Origin: an uncultured Bacteroidales bacterium
GTDB taxonomy: Bacteria > Bacteroidota > Bacteroidia > Bacteroidales > Muribaculaceae
Direction of reading: 5' to 3'
Assembly: GCA_947175585.1 (NCBI GenBank)
Contig: CAMWNL010000002.1
Span: 1-19,509, forward strand
DNA: 19,509 nucleotides
Below, one piece after another: positions 7,308-16,162 of the stretch. The notes under the pieces are model-generated. The model searched no databases, had not been told where the DNA came from, and saw only the letters and a list, made by a program, of their open reading frames with translations. The translations under genes and the position numbers were made by a program. Numbering within the stretch: the stretch's first letter is position 1; each line of letters opens with the position of its first letter.

Positions 7308-9509
7308 ATGAAATATACAGCGCTTTTTAAGATTTTTACTCTCCTCTTGATGACCCTCACTGCTTGTTCTCCCCAACGTCGAGACGACGGCCCGGTCGCA
7401 GAGATGGCTCGTCGACTTTTCCCTCAGCATGCCGACTCCTTTGTTTTTGTAGTTGAACCTGATTCAGCTGCTTCTGACCGTTTTACCCTTGAATCGGTTG
7501 ATGGAAAAATCGTTATTACGGCTAATAATAACAACTCTCTCGCCGTCGGTTTGAATCATTATCTCAAGAACTTCTGTAACACTCGTGTCTCATGGTTCGC
7601 GGCTGATTCAGTCATTATGCCCGATGTCCTCCCCGTCGTGCCTGAGCGCGTTGAGGCTACGGCCGATGTTGATAATCGCTTCTTCCTCAACTATTGCACT
7701 TATGGTTACTCTATGCCATATTGGAAGTGGGCTGATTGGGAACGCATGATTGACTGGATGGCGCTCAACGGTGTCACCATGCCGCTCGCTATCACCGGAC
7801 AGGAATCTGTCTGGTATGAGGTTTGGCGCGAGATGGGGCTTACCGACGAACAGATCCGTTCTTATTTCACGGGTCCGGCTCAGCTGCCCTGGCATCGCAT
7901 GTCCAACGTTGACTATTGGCAGTCTCCTCTGCCTATGTCATGGTTGGAAGATCAGGCCGAACTCCAGAAGAAAATTCTTGAGCGCGAGCGCGAGTTTGAT
8001 ATGACTCCCGTCCTGCCTGCTTTCTCAGGCCATGTTCCCGGTGAACTCAAAGATCTGTACCCCGATGCTCGCATCCATCAGATGAGTCAGTGGGGTGGTT
8101 ATGATGACAAATACCGCAGCCACTTCATCGAGCCTATGGACTCGCTTTACGGCGTTATTCAGAAAAAATTCCTTCAGAAGCAGACTGAGATGTATGGCAC
8201 TGACCATATTTATGGCATCGATCCCTTCAACGAGGTTGACTCTCCTGACTGGAACGAACAGTTCCTCTCCGAGGTGTCAAAACGCATCTACGGTTCTATT
8301 GCCGAGATTGATCCCGAGGCGACATGGCTCCAGATGACATGGATGTTCTATCATTCTAAAGACAAGTGGACTCAGCCGCGCATCGAGGCATTCCTCACCG
8401 CCGTGCCTGACGGAAAACTGATACTTCTCGACTACTATTGTGATGACACTGAAATCTGGCGTCAGACCGATCGTTATTACGGAGCACCCTTTATCTGGTG
8501 CTATCTTGGCAACTTCGGAGGCAACACCATGATTGCCGGCAACATTGACCAGACTGATGCACGCATCGACAGCGTGATGGCTGAAGGCGGCAAAAACCTC
8601 ATAGGTCTCGGTCTCACTCTCGAAGGCCTTGATGTCAATCCCCACATGCACGAGCTCGTCCTCGATAAAGCGTGGTCTGCTTTCCCCGGCACCGAGGCTT
8701 GGGTTGACACTTGGGCTCGTTCTCGCGGTGGCGATCAGGATTCTCTCGTCATCTCAGCCTGGCGTGCGCTCCACGATAGCATTTACACCCATCAGGCTAC
8801 TTGCGGACAGGCTGTCCTGATCAATGCCCGTCCTATGCTTGTCGGCACGGATAGCTGGAACACTTACCCCGATATCTTCTACGACAACTCGACTCTTTGG
8901 TCTATCTGGCAGACTCTTCTTGCCGCTGAAGTTGACCCGGCGAATCCCGGCCACAACTTTGATGTTGTCAATGTCGGTCGTCAGGCTCTCGGCAATCTCT
9001 TCTCTGACTTCCGCGATAACTTTACCGCCGCCTACAATGCTCGCGACATTGAAGCGATGAAACTCTGGGCCTCACGCATGGATCAGCTTATCGCTGACTC
9101 TGACCGTCTGCTCTCGACTGATCAGACCTTCTCGCTCGGCAAATGGATTGCCGACGCTCGTGACTTTGGTGCGACTCATGAAGAAAAGGACTATTACGAG
9201 GAAAATGCCCGTGGCATCCTTACCGTCTGGGGGCAGAAAGCCACTCAGCTCAACGACTACGCCAACCGCGGTTGGGCCGGTCTGACAAATGATTTCTATG
9301 GTCATCGCTGGCGTTCGTTCACTGATGCAGTCATTGCTGCAGCTGAGACCGGCAAGTCTTATGACCCGAAAGCATATTATGACTATATTACCGACTGGGA
9401 AGAGCAATGGACCCGTGACTTCTCCAAGACTTATCCCGTGGTTTCGGGTGAGTCTCCTGTTGAGGTCGGTCGTGAACTCGCAGCCAAATATCAGTCTTAT
9501 TTTAATTAA
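7308..9509 (+). CDS. GH89 family alpha-N-acetylglucosaminidase, lipoprotein
   Basis: The enzyme removes terminal alpha-linked N-acetylglucosamine and is a bacterial homologue of human NAGLU. I chose the ATG at 7308 (733 residues) over an upstream in-frame GTG at 7278, because it gives a compact lipoprotein signal peptide with a lipobox ending LTAC (Cys20). Regions are an N-terminal alpha/beta domain (about 25-115), a TIM barrel (about 120-455) carrying DWMALNGVTMPLA, MTPVLPAFSGHVP and GTDHIYGIDPFNEVD, and a helical C-terminal domain. By comparison with human NAGLU (Glu316 and Glu446), the acid/base is Glu309 in FNEVD and the nucleophile is Glu439 in LTLEGL; the spacing of 130 is the same. The substrate-pocket motif PFIWCYLGNFGGN is intact. 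It is the first gene of its operon and is followed 115 nt later by susC. Periplasmic or surface location is not settled. Confidence 0.96.
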   Translation: MKYTALFKIFTLLLMTLTACSPQRRDDGPVAEMARRLFPQHADSFVFVVEPDSAASDRFTLESVDGKIVITANNNNSLAVGLNHYLKNFCNTRVSWFAADSVIMPDVLPVVPERVEATADVDNRFFLNYCTYGYSMPYWKWADWERMIDWMALNGVTMPLAITGQESVWYEVWREMGLTDEQIRSYFTGPAQLPWHRMSNVDYWQSPLPMSWLEDQAELQKKILEREREFDMTPVLPAFSGHVPGELKDLYPDARIHQMSQWGGYDDKYRSHFIEPMDSLYGVIQKKFLQKQTEMYGTDHIYGIDPFNEVDSPDWNEQFLSEVSKRIYGSIAEIDPEATWLQMTWMFYHSKDKWTQPRIEAFLTAVPDGKLILLDYYCDDTEIWRQTDRYYGAPFIWCYLGNFGGNTMIAGNIDQTDARIDSVMAEGGKNLIGLGLTLEGLDVNPHMHELVLDKAWSAFPGTEAWVDTWARSRGGDQDSLVISAWRALHDSIYTHQATCGQAVLINARPMLVGTDSWNTYPDIFYDNSTLWSIWQTLLAAEVDPANPGHNFDVVNVGRQALGNLFSDFRDNFTAAYNARDIEAMKLWASRMDQLIADSDRLLSTDQTFSLGKWIADARDFGATHEEKDYYEENARGILTVWGQKATQLNDYANRGWAGLTNDFYGHRWRSFTDAVIAAAETGKSYDPKAYYDYITDWEEQWTRDFSKTYPVVSGESPVEVGRELAAKYQSYFN

Positions 9510-9624
9510 CCTATTATTCACCCCTTAAAATCAACTCTTAAATCAATCCTCAATTTAACTCTTCTCAATTTATGAATCAAACAAATCTGAATTCCTACTT
9601 AAAATCTAACAAATTAAAAATCTT
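9510..9624 (+). promoter_or_regulatory. G-depleted leader between GH89 gene and susC 2
   Basis: In these 115 nt I count 27 C and only 2 G, the rest being A and T. No TTTG or TAnnTTTG element and no hairpin is present. The gap therefore probably does not start or end transcription by the usual signals. It would be an unstructured RNA stretch with high C over G, the composition of Rho-utilisation sites and of highly accessible translation leaders. The 9-bp direct repeat CTCAATTTA occurs at 9549 and 9564. Confidence 0.5.
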
Positions 9625-12600
9625 ATGCAAAAACGTCAGTGCTTTTTAAAGTTGTGGAGCCTTGCCGCCTTGCTGTGCCTTTCTTATGGCAATGTCTATG
9701 CGGCTGATGTTCCCGAACCTCAGGCATCTACGAGCAGCGTAAAGGGTGCCGTGACCAAGGTCACCGGTACTGTCATTGACGAACTTGGCGAAGGCATCCC
9801 CGGTGCCTCCGTTAAACTCGTCGGCGGCTCTAAAGGTGCTATCACCGACATCGATGGTTCGTTCACCATCGAGGTTCCCAAAGGTTCTAAACTCGAGATT
9901 TCATTCCTCGGTTACACTCCTGAGACCATTGTTGTCGGCGACCAGTCGTCTTACACTATTGAACTTCGTCCTCAGAGCGAAATGCTCGACGAAGTCGTGG
10001 CTGTCGCATTAGGTACTCAGAAAAAAGAATCAGTCATTGGTGCGATTTCTACTATTGACGCGAGCTCCCTTAAGGTGCCTGTGGGCAACCTTTCTTCTGC
10101 CATCGCCGGTAAGATTGCCGGTGCTGTCGTGATGCAGCGTACTTCAGAACCCGGTTCTTCTGCCGACTTCTGGATTCGTGGTATCTCTTCTTTCGGTGCA
10201 AACAACCGTCCCCTCGTCCTCGTCGATGGTATCGAACGCTCGATGGACCTCGTAGACCCCGAAGACATCCAGTCTTTCTCAATCCTTAAGGACGCGACCG
10301 CTACCGCCCTCTATGGTGTGCGTGGTGCTAACGGTATCGTGCTTATCACAACCAAACGCGGTACTGAGTCTAAGCCCAAAGTGACCGCTAAAGTTGAGTA
10401 TGGCTTCACTAACCCCGTTAAGATTCCTGAAATGGCTAATGCCGAGCAGTTCATCGACTTCTATAACGATATTACTCTCGACGCCACAGGAGCTCTCGCA
10501 TTTGACCCTGCTACAAAGGCTATGTACCTCAACGGCACAGACCCCGACCTCTATCCTAACGTAGACTGGGTTAACACCATCTTTAAAGACCACGCGAGCA
10601 CAACCCGTGTTAACGTCAGCGTTTCCGGTGGTACTCCTACAGTCCGTTACTACGTGGGTGGTTCGTTCTATCGCGAAGGTTCAATCCTTAACGCAGAGAA
10701 GGCTGATACTTACGATGCCAACATGAACTACACCAAGTATAACTTCCGTGCCAATGTCGACATCAATATCACAAAGTCTACTGAGCTCGGTCTTTCGTTG
10801 GCTAACCTTTACTCTACCAAGAACCGTCCTTACACAGCTCTGTCAACCATCTACACCCGTACACTTCAGACCACTCCGATCGCAACCCCGATCAAGTATT
10901 CTGATGGTACACTTGCTTTGCCTAAGAACGGTCAGAACCCCTGGTATGACATGAACCAGACCGGTTACGCTCAGGAATTCTCAAGCACCTCTCAGGCTCA
11001 GGCTACCTTGACTCAGGACTTCTCTGATTTCGTTACTCCAGGTCTTAAAGCTAACATCAAGTTTGCTTGGGACGCTGCTTACTACACTACTGTGAGCCGC
11101 TACAAAAACCCGGCGGTCTTCAGCGCCCTCGGTCGTGACGAGAACGGCGATCTCATCTTCGAGTCCCGTAACCAGTCAAGCGACTACCTCCAGCTCGCTC
11201 AGGCATTCGGCAACACCAGCTACCGCAGTACTTCATTCGAGGCATCACTCGTCTATGACCGCACATTCGATCGTGTTCATCAGGTGAGCGGTATGTTCAA
11301 CTTCAACATGCGAAGCCTCACTTACACCATGCCCGGTAGCTACGAACGCGGTTTCCCCTATCGTAACACCGGTATCGCCGGTCGTGCGACTTATTCTTAC
11401 GACAGCCGCTACTTCGTTGAGTTCAACTTTGGTTATAACGGTTCTGAAAACTTCTCGCCCAAAAAGCGTTTCGGTTTCTTCCCCTCTTATGCCCTCGGTT
11501 ACGTTATCTCTAACGAAAAATTCTGGGAACCCCTTACTCCCTATATCAGCCTCATGAAGTTCAAAGCTTCTTACGGTGAGATCGGTAATGACCAGATTGG
11601 TGGTGACCGTCGTTTCGCGTTCAACACTACTATGGTCAACGGCACCTACGGCTTCAACTGGGGTACCAATCCTATTACCTCTAATCCCAGCAACGGTGTC
11701 GCTACCGGTATCCCCGGCAACGATGACGTGTCTTGGGAAAAAGCTATCAAGAAGAATATCGGTATCGAACTCGGCTTCCTCAACTCATCTGTTAACCTCC
11801 AGGTTGACTACTTCTATGAGAAGCGTTCAGGTATCTTCATCCTTCAGCAGTCTGTGCCGACAGTTGTTGGTAACAACGTTCAGCAGTATGTCAACCTCGG
11901 TCGCATGCGTAACCAGGGTATCGACGCTACCGCTGAATATAACAAGCAGTTCGGTGACTTCTTAGTATCAGCTCGCGGTACATTTACTTACAACCGCAAC
12001 CGCAAGGTTTACGACGATGCTCCGACCCCCATCTACCCCTATCTTTCTGCCGCAGGGTTCCCCTATCTTCAGGATAAGGGTCTTATCGCCCTCGGTCTCT
12101 TCGAGTCAGAAGAAGACATCGCCAACAGCCCCCGTCAGACATTCGGTGCTGTCGTTCGCCCCGGTGATATCAAGTATAAGGACATCAACGGTGACAACAT
12201 CATCGACTCTAACGATAAGGTTGCGATAGGCTACTCTCAGATTCCTGAAATCAGCTACGGTTTCGGTGCATCTGTTATGTGGAAGGGTATCGACCTCTCT
12301 GTGTTCTTCCAGGGCGTAGGCCATATCACCCGTATCCTCAACGGTCCCGGCTTCTGGGGTCAGGGTCTTAACATGTTGACAACCGGTCAGATCTTCTCTG
12401 AGGTTGCTGACAACCGCTGGTCGCTCGACAATCCCGATCCTAACGCTATGTACCCCCGTCTTGCTGTCGACAAAATCGAAAACAACCAGCAGGCATCTAC
12501 TTACTGGCAGCGCGATTGCAGCTTCATCCGTCTCAAAAATGCCGAAATCGGCTACACCTTCCCCAAGAAGTGGTTTGAGAAGGCCGGTATTTCTAACGTC

Positions 12601-12735
12601 CGTCTTTATGTTTCTGGCAACAACCTCCTCACTTGGAGCAAATTCAAACTCTGGGACCCCGAGCTTGAATCTGTCAACGGTCAGAAATATCCTCAGATGC
12701 GCTCCGGTGCGGTCGGACTCAATGTTAACTTCTAA
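9625..12735 (+). CDS. SusC-like TonB-dependent outer-membrane transporter (pair 2)
   Basis: A complete 1036-residue SusC family transporter. The signal peptide ends near VYA-A (about residue 26). It is followed by a short polar linker (27-45) and then the carboxypeptidase-regulatory-like sandwich (about 46-116: VTGTVIDELGEGIPGASVKL, ITDIDGSFTIEVP, SFLGYTPE). The motif after it reads LDEVVAVALGTQKKE at 121-135, a variant of the usual VVVGYGTQKK. The plug follows (GKIAGAVVMQ, ILKDATATALYGVRGANGIV), then the barrel ending LNVNF. There is no STN domain. It should import the glycan handled by the GH89 enzyme encoded just upstream; that link is inferred from operon order. Sampled codons are richer in AAC and TAC than in the first susC, which suggests strong expression. 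The start codon follows the G-poor leader. Confidence 0.96.
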   Translation: MQKRQCFLKLWSLAALLCLSYGNVYAADVPEPQASTSSVKGAVTKVTGTVIDELGEGIPGASVKLVGGSKGAITDIDGSFTIEVPKGSKLEISFLGYTPETIVVGDQSSYTIELRPQSEMLDEVVAVALGTQKKESVIGAISTIDASSLKVPVGNLSSAIAGKIAGAVVMQRTSEPGSSADFWIRGISSFGANNRPLVLVDGIERSMDLVDPEDIQSFSILKDATATALYGVRGANGIVLITTKRGTESKPKVTAKVEYGFTNPVKIPEMANAEQFIDFYNDITLDATGALAFDPATKAMYLNGTDPDLYPNVDWVNTIFKDHASTTRVNVSVSGGTPTVRYYVGGSFYREGSILNAEKADTYDANMNYTKYNFRANVDINITKSTELGLSLANLYSTKNRPYTALSTIYTRTLQTTPIATPIKYSDGTLALPKNGQNPWYDMNQTGYAQEFSSTSQAQATLTQDFSDFVTPGLKANIKFAWDAAYYTTVSRYKNPAVFSALGRDENGDLIFESRNQSSDYLQLAQAFGNTSYRSTSFEASLVYDRTFDRVHQVSGMFNFNMRSLTYTMPGSYERGFPYRNTGIAGRATYSYDSRYFVEFNFGYNGSENFSPKKRFGFFPSYALGYVISNEKFWEPLTPYISLMKFKASYGEIGNDQIGGDRRFAFNTTMVNGTYGFNWGTNPITSNPSNGVATGIPGNDDVSWEKAIKKNIGIELGFLNSSVNLQVDYFYEKRSGIFILQQSVPTVVGNNVQQYVNLGRMRNQGIDATAEYNKQFGDFLVSARGTFTYNRNRKVYDDAPTPIYPYLSAAGFPYLQDKGLIALGLFESEEDIANSPRQTFGAVVRPGDIKYKDINGDNIIDSNDKVAIGYSQIPEISYGFGASVMWKGIDLSVFFQGVGHITRILNGPGFWGQGLNMLTTGQIFSEVADNRWSLDNPDPNAMYPRLAVDKIENNQQASTYWQRDCSFIRLKNAEIGYTFPKKWFEKAGISNVRLYVSGNNLLTWSKFKLWDPELESVNGQKYPQMRSGAVGLNVNF

Positions 12736-12738
12736 TTC

Positions 12739-14682
12739 ATGACTACGACAATGAAAATGAATAAACTAAAACTTTTCGGATTGGCTTTGGTCACATCAGC
12801 CGCCGTTTTCACTTCTTGTAGCGATTACCTCGAAGTGAAGCTTGACGAGCAGCTGACTCTCGACGAGGTGTTCTCTAAGCGTACATCTACTCTCAACTAC
12901 CTTCGCCATATCTATAGCTACCTCCCCTATGAGGCTCAGTTCCAGATGGAAAACAGCATCATCAATGGTCGTGACGCCGACGGTGCGTCAGTTGCCATGA
13001 GTGATGAGTCACACTTCTCTTGGACCATGTGGGTGCCTCATCTTAACTTCGTGACCGGCGACTACGGTCCCACTACCAACAACTGGAACAACTGGCCCGC
13101 GATGTATACCGGTATCGAACAGGCAGGTATCTTCATGGATAATATTGACCGTTGTCCCGAATTCTCTGCCGAAGAACGTAAGGTAGCTAAAGCCGAAGCT
13201 CGTTTCCTCCGTGCTTACTGCTACTTCCAGCTCTTCCGTCGCTTTGGTCCGGTATTCATTTGGGGTGACCAGCGTTCTCAGCAGACAGTTCGTCCCGAGT
13301 CAATTGACCGTAACACTGTCGACGAGAATCTTGAATTTATGATTTCTGAAATCGACAAGTCTATCGAAGACCTTCCCCTTACCATCGAAAACGGTGTCCA
13401 GATGGATGGCCGTCTGACTAAGGGTGCAGCTATGGCAGCTAAGGCTCGTATCCTTCTTTATGCAGCAAGTCCCCTCTACAACGGTTGCGACCTCTATAAG
13501 GGCAAACTGATGAATAAAGACGGTAAATACCTCTTCCCCCAGACTCCGGATCCCGAAAAATGGACCGCAGCTGCTAAGGCTGCCAAGGCTGTGATTGATC
13601 TTAATATGTATTCTCTCTACGAGGACAATTCTGAATCTGATCCCTTCCTTAAGGCTATCAAGTCTTATCAGGGTGTGCAGTTCGAGCCGTGGAACAGCGA
13701 AATCATCTGGGGTTATTGGCCGCGTTGCGCGCCCAACTCTGCAAATGCAGGCCTTTACATCGCATACATGAACAAGGCTCGTTATTGTCCGACAGGTATC
13801 GTCCGTCAGGGTTGCTCGGGTTACTGTCCCTCACTCAAACTGTTTGATACATATCCTATGGCTGAGTCAGGCCGTTATCCCGTGACCGGTTATGACGCAA
13901 ACGGCGATCCTATCGTCGACCCCGAGTCAGGTTATGTCAACACCGGCTTCACCAAAGACTGGGAACATCCGATCGAAGGTTCTGAATTCGGTGGTGTTGA
14001 GGCTCACAACTCATGTATCGGCCGCGATGCACGTTTCTACGCTTCAATCCTTGCCAACGGTTTCTACTGGGTCAATGCTTTCACAGCTCAGGGTACTAAG
14101 ATGATTGTAACATTCCACTCTACAGGTTCGTCACCTTACACTAACCTCACCGCCGACAACTCTAAGGTTGGTCTCCTCTGGCGTCGTTTCCTTGACACAG
14201 GCAATGACTATCAGAACGACCAGTGGGGCACATCATTCTGGTTCTACTACCGTCTCGCTGAGATTTATCTCAACTACGCTGAGGCTTGTAACGAAATGCC
14301 TGCGCGCAACGAAGCAGAGGCTCTCAAGTATGTTAACCTTATCCGTGAACGTGCCGGTCTCAACAAACTTGAAGAGGCTTATCCCGAAGTAAGAGGCAAT
14401 CAGGCTCTCCTTCGCGAACTCCTCCGCAAAGAGCGCATGGTCGAACTCGCCTTCGAAGGTCACCGTTACTACGACTGCCGTCGCTGGATGATTGCAGAAA
14501 AGGAATGGAATTATCAGCCTAAGACTCTCAACGTACTTGCTAACACTTACGAAAATTCTTGGGAACGCACTAATAATGTTTGGAACCGCTCAATGGTATT
14601 CGAACCCAAACATTACTTCATGCCGATTAACCAGGCTCAGCTCAATGAAATGGTTAATCTTACCCAGAACTACGGTTGGTAA
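12739..14682 (+). CDS. SusD-like glycan-binding outer-membrane lipoprotein (pair 2)
   Basis: A RagB/SusD family lid protein for the adjacent transporter, 647 residues from the first ATG, which is 3 nt after the susC stop. In-frame ATGs at 12751 and 12757 are possible starts and would shorten the signal peptide by four or six residues. The lipobox ends FTSC with Cys27 (first-ATG numbering), followed by SDYLEV. SusD hallmarks are KAEARFLRAYCYFQLFRRFG in the N-terminal half, RLAEIYLNYAEACNEM at about 505-520, and LRKERMVELAFEGHRYYDCR at about 562-581. The end is TQNYGW. The near-zero spacing implies translational coupling with susC. Ligand specificity cannot be read from sequence; membership of the GH89 operon suggests alpha-GlcNAc-containing glycans. 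Confidence 0.95.
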   Translation: MTTTMKMNKLKLFGLALVTSAAVFTSCSDYLEVKLDEQLTLDEVFSKRTSTLNYLRHIYSYLPYEAQFQMENSIINGRDADGASVAMSDESHFSWTMWVPHLNFVTGDYGPTTNNWNNWPAMYTGIEQAGIFMDNIDRCPEFSAEERKVAKAEARFLRAYCYFQLFRRFGPVFIWGDQRSQQTVRPESIDRNTVDENLEFMISEIDKSIEDLPLTIENGVQMDGRLTKGAAMAAKARILLYAASPLYNGCDLYKGKLMNKDGKYLFPQTPDPEKWTAAAKAAKAVIDLNMYSLYEDNSESDPFLKAIKSYQGVQFEPWNSEIIWGYWPRCAPNSANAGLYIAYMNKARYCPTGIVRQGCSGYCPSLKLFDTYPMAESGRYPVTGYDANGDPIVDPESGYVNTGFTKDWEHPIEGSEFGGVEAHNSCIGRDARFYASILANGFYWVNAFTAQGTKMIVTFHSTGSSPYTNLTADNSKVGLLWRRFLDTGNDYQNDQWGTSFWFYYRLAEIYLNYAEACNEMPARNEAEALKYVNLIRERAGLNKLEEAYPEVRGNQALLRELLRKERMVELAFEGHRYYDCRRWMIAEKEWNYQPKTLNVLANTYENSWERTNNVWNRSMVFEPKHYFMPINQAQLNEMVNLTQNYGW

Positions 14683-14705
14683 TCTTAATAAATTGACTTA
14701 CTACA

Positions 14706-16145
14706 ATGAAAAATAAATTATATATTTCACTCCTTGCCGCTTCCGCTTTGGCTTTCAATTCTTGCGAGAGCGACATCAACAACTTCATGGTTGACGACAC
14801 CGTAGGTCTGTTGAACTCGGGCCTTGTCACTACCGAAGTTTATCTGGGAGTCGATGATCCGACTAAGGTCTATGCTATCAAGGCCGGAAAAGGTTTTCAG
14901 GACGCTCAGGTTTCAATCAAGGTCGACAACAGTGTTTTGACTGAATATAATGAGCTTTCGACTACTGCAGTTAAGCTTGACGAACTTCCTGCCGATTGCT
15001 ACTCAATCACAGTAAGCTCTGTTACTCTGACAAGCGATGACTACCGCGTGCCCTTCGAAATTTCTTGGAATCGCGACCGTCTCTCGGAAGTTCTCGCCCA
15101 GAATCCTAACGTAGGTCTCCCGTTGCGCATGATTGTCGACTCTGACGCAGCCATCGCTACTGACCGTCTCACAACCATCATCAAGCCGACTCTCGAAACT
15201 CCTTATGTGTCATTCGACATGTCAAAGCTTGATAAGAATGGTGTATTCAAAGCGGTTTCACCCACCCGTGACCAGGTGTATGAAAGCGAACTTTACTTTA
15301 AAGTAACCTCTAACTTCATCGCTCAGCGCGACATCGAGTATACTCTCGAAATCGACGAGACTCTCATTGCCGAGTATAATGAGGCTAACGGTACTGCATA
15401 CAAGCTCCTTCCTGCCGAAGCTTATAAGCTCGAACTTACAGGCAATGAGATTAAGCAGTATCTGAGCGAAGACATGTTTAAGATGTACTTCTATCGCAGC
15501 GCTCTGGTGCCCGATAACGCGCCTTCTAACTTCGGCGATTTCATGCTCCCGATCCGCATCAAGTCAGTGTCTTCATCTTACGTAGACCCGGTCAACTGCA
15601 AACTCCTCTATGCTGTTTCAGTTGTGCCTATGACCGTTGAAAAATCTAAGTGGTCTATCGTTGAATGTAACTCTGACGTTAATGACGATCCCGAATCTAC
15701 CGATTCTGAAAAAGCAAATAACGGCGCTGATGCCCTCATCGACGGTACAACCAGCAAATGGTGGCGTTCAATCTACCGCACTGCTCAGGATCTTCCTTAC
15801 TACGCAGTCATCGACTTAGGTCGCAAGACAGCCGTAGCTAAGGTTGGTTTCGAAATCCCTGCAAGTTCAAACAAGCGCTATGCTAACTCAAAGGCCGGCC
15901 ATGTTGAGGTAAGTGAAGACGGCACAACATGGGTTAACGTAGGTACTTGGGAATCACCCTCAGCTGCTACTCAGTCAGTAGTTGCCGACGTAACTCCTAC
16001 TACCGCGCGCTATCTGAAGTTCGTCATCGACGAAGTATTCAAAGATGCGTCAAGTGGTTCGATCAAGAATCCTAACGCTACCGCCATCGGCGAAATCAAC
16101 GTCTGGGGTGAAGTAGCAACTTGGGAAGAAGACACTGAAGAATAA
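14706..16145 (+). CDS. Surface lipoprotein with two DUF1735-like repeats and an F5/8 type C domain
   Basis: A 479-residue putative surface glycan-binding lipoprotein. The signal peptide ends FNSC with Cys20 lipidated. Two related beta-sandwich repeats are visible. The first is around 40-160 (VDNSVLTEYNELSTTAVKL), the second around 168-310 (IDETLIAEYNEANGTAYKLL). The shared EYNExxxTAxKL core marks DUF1735/BT_3987-like domains that are common in SusE-position proteins. Residues about 312-470 form a discoidin-like F5/8 type C (CBM32-like) domain with LIDGTTSKWWRS, YYAVIDLG, YLKFVIDE and the end segment AIGEINVWG. CBM32 domains often bind galactose or GlcNAc residues, which suits a GH89 operon. 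The protein likely holds glycan at the cell surface next to SusCD. It is 23 nt after susD, is the last gene before a strong terminator, and TTAC lies 4 nt before its ATG. Confidence 0.92.
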   Translation: MKNKLYISLLAASALAFNSCESDINNFMVDDTVGLLNSGLVTTEVYLGVDDPTKVYAIKAGKGFQDAQVSIKVDNSVLTEYNELSTTAVKLDELPADCYSITVSSVTLTSDDYRVPFEISWNRDRLSEVLAQNPNVGLPLRMIVDSDAAIATDRLTTIIKPTLETPYVSFDMSKLDKNGVFKAVSPTRDQVYESELYFKVTSNFIAQRDIEYTLEIDETLIAEYNEANGTAYKLLPAEAYKLELTGNEIKQYLSEDMFKMYFYRSALVPDNAPSNFGDFMLPIRIKSVSSSYVDPVNCKLLYAVSVVPMTVEKSKWSIVECNSDVNDDPESTDSEKANNGADALIDGTTSKWWRSIYRTAQDLPYYAVIDLGRKTAVAKVGFEIPASSNKRYANSKAGHVEVSEDGTTWVNVGTWESPSAATQSVVADVTPTTARYLKFVIDEVFKDASSGSIKNPNATAIGEINVWGEVATWEEDTEE

Positions 16146-16162
16146 ATAACGTCAACATATCC

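Noticed and set aside
9572..9649. 25-codon small open frame overlapping the start of susC 2 in another frame
   Set aside because: The peptide is made of low-complexity codons from an AT-rich leader; a leader-peptide role has no supporting sign such as repeated regulatory codons or a hairpin.
9745..10020. Variant VVAVALGTQKK in place of VVVGYGTQKK in the second SusC as a sign of altered TonB coupling
   Set aside because: This segment varies naturally among SusC proteins and the rest of the plug is standard.
1..16145. Reading the locus as a heparan sulfate utilisation locus because of the NAGLU homologue
   Set aside because: Lyases of PL12/PL13/PL15 type, GH88 and sulfatases that normally accompany heparan sulfate use are absent from the window.
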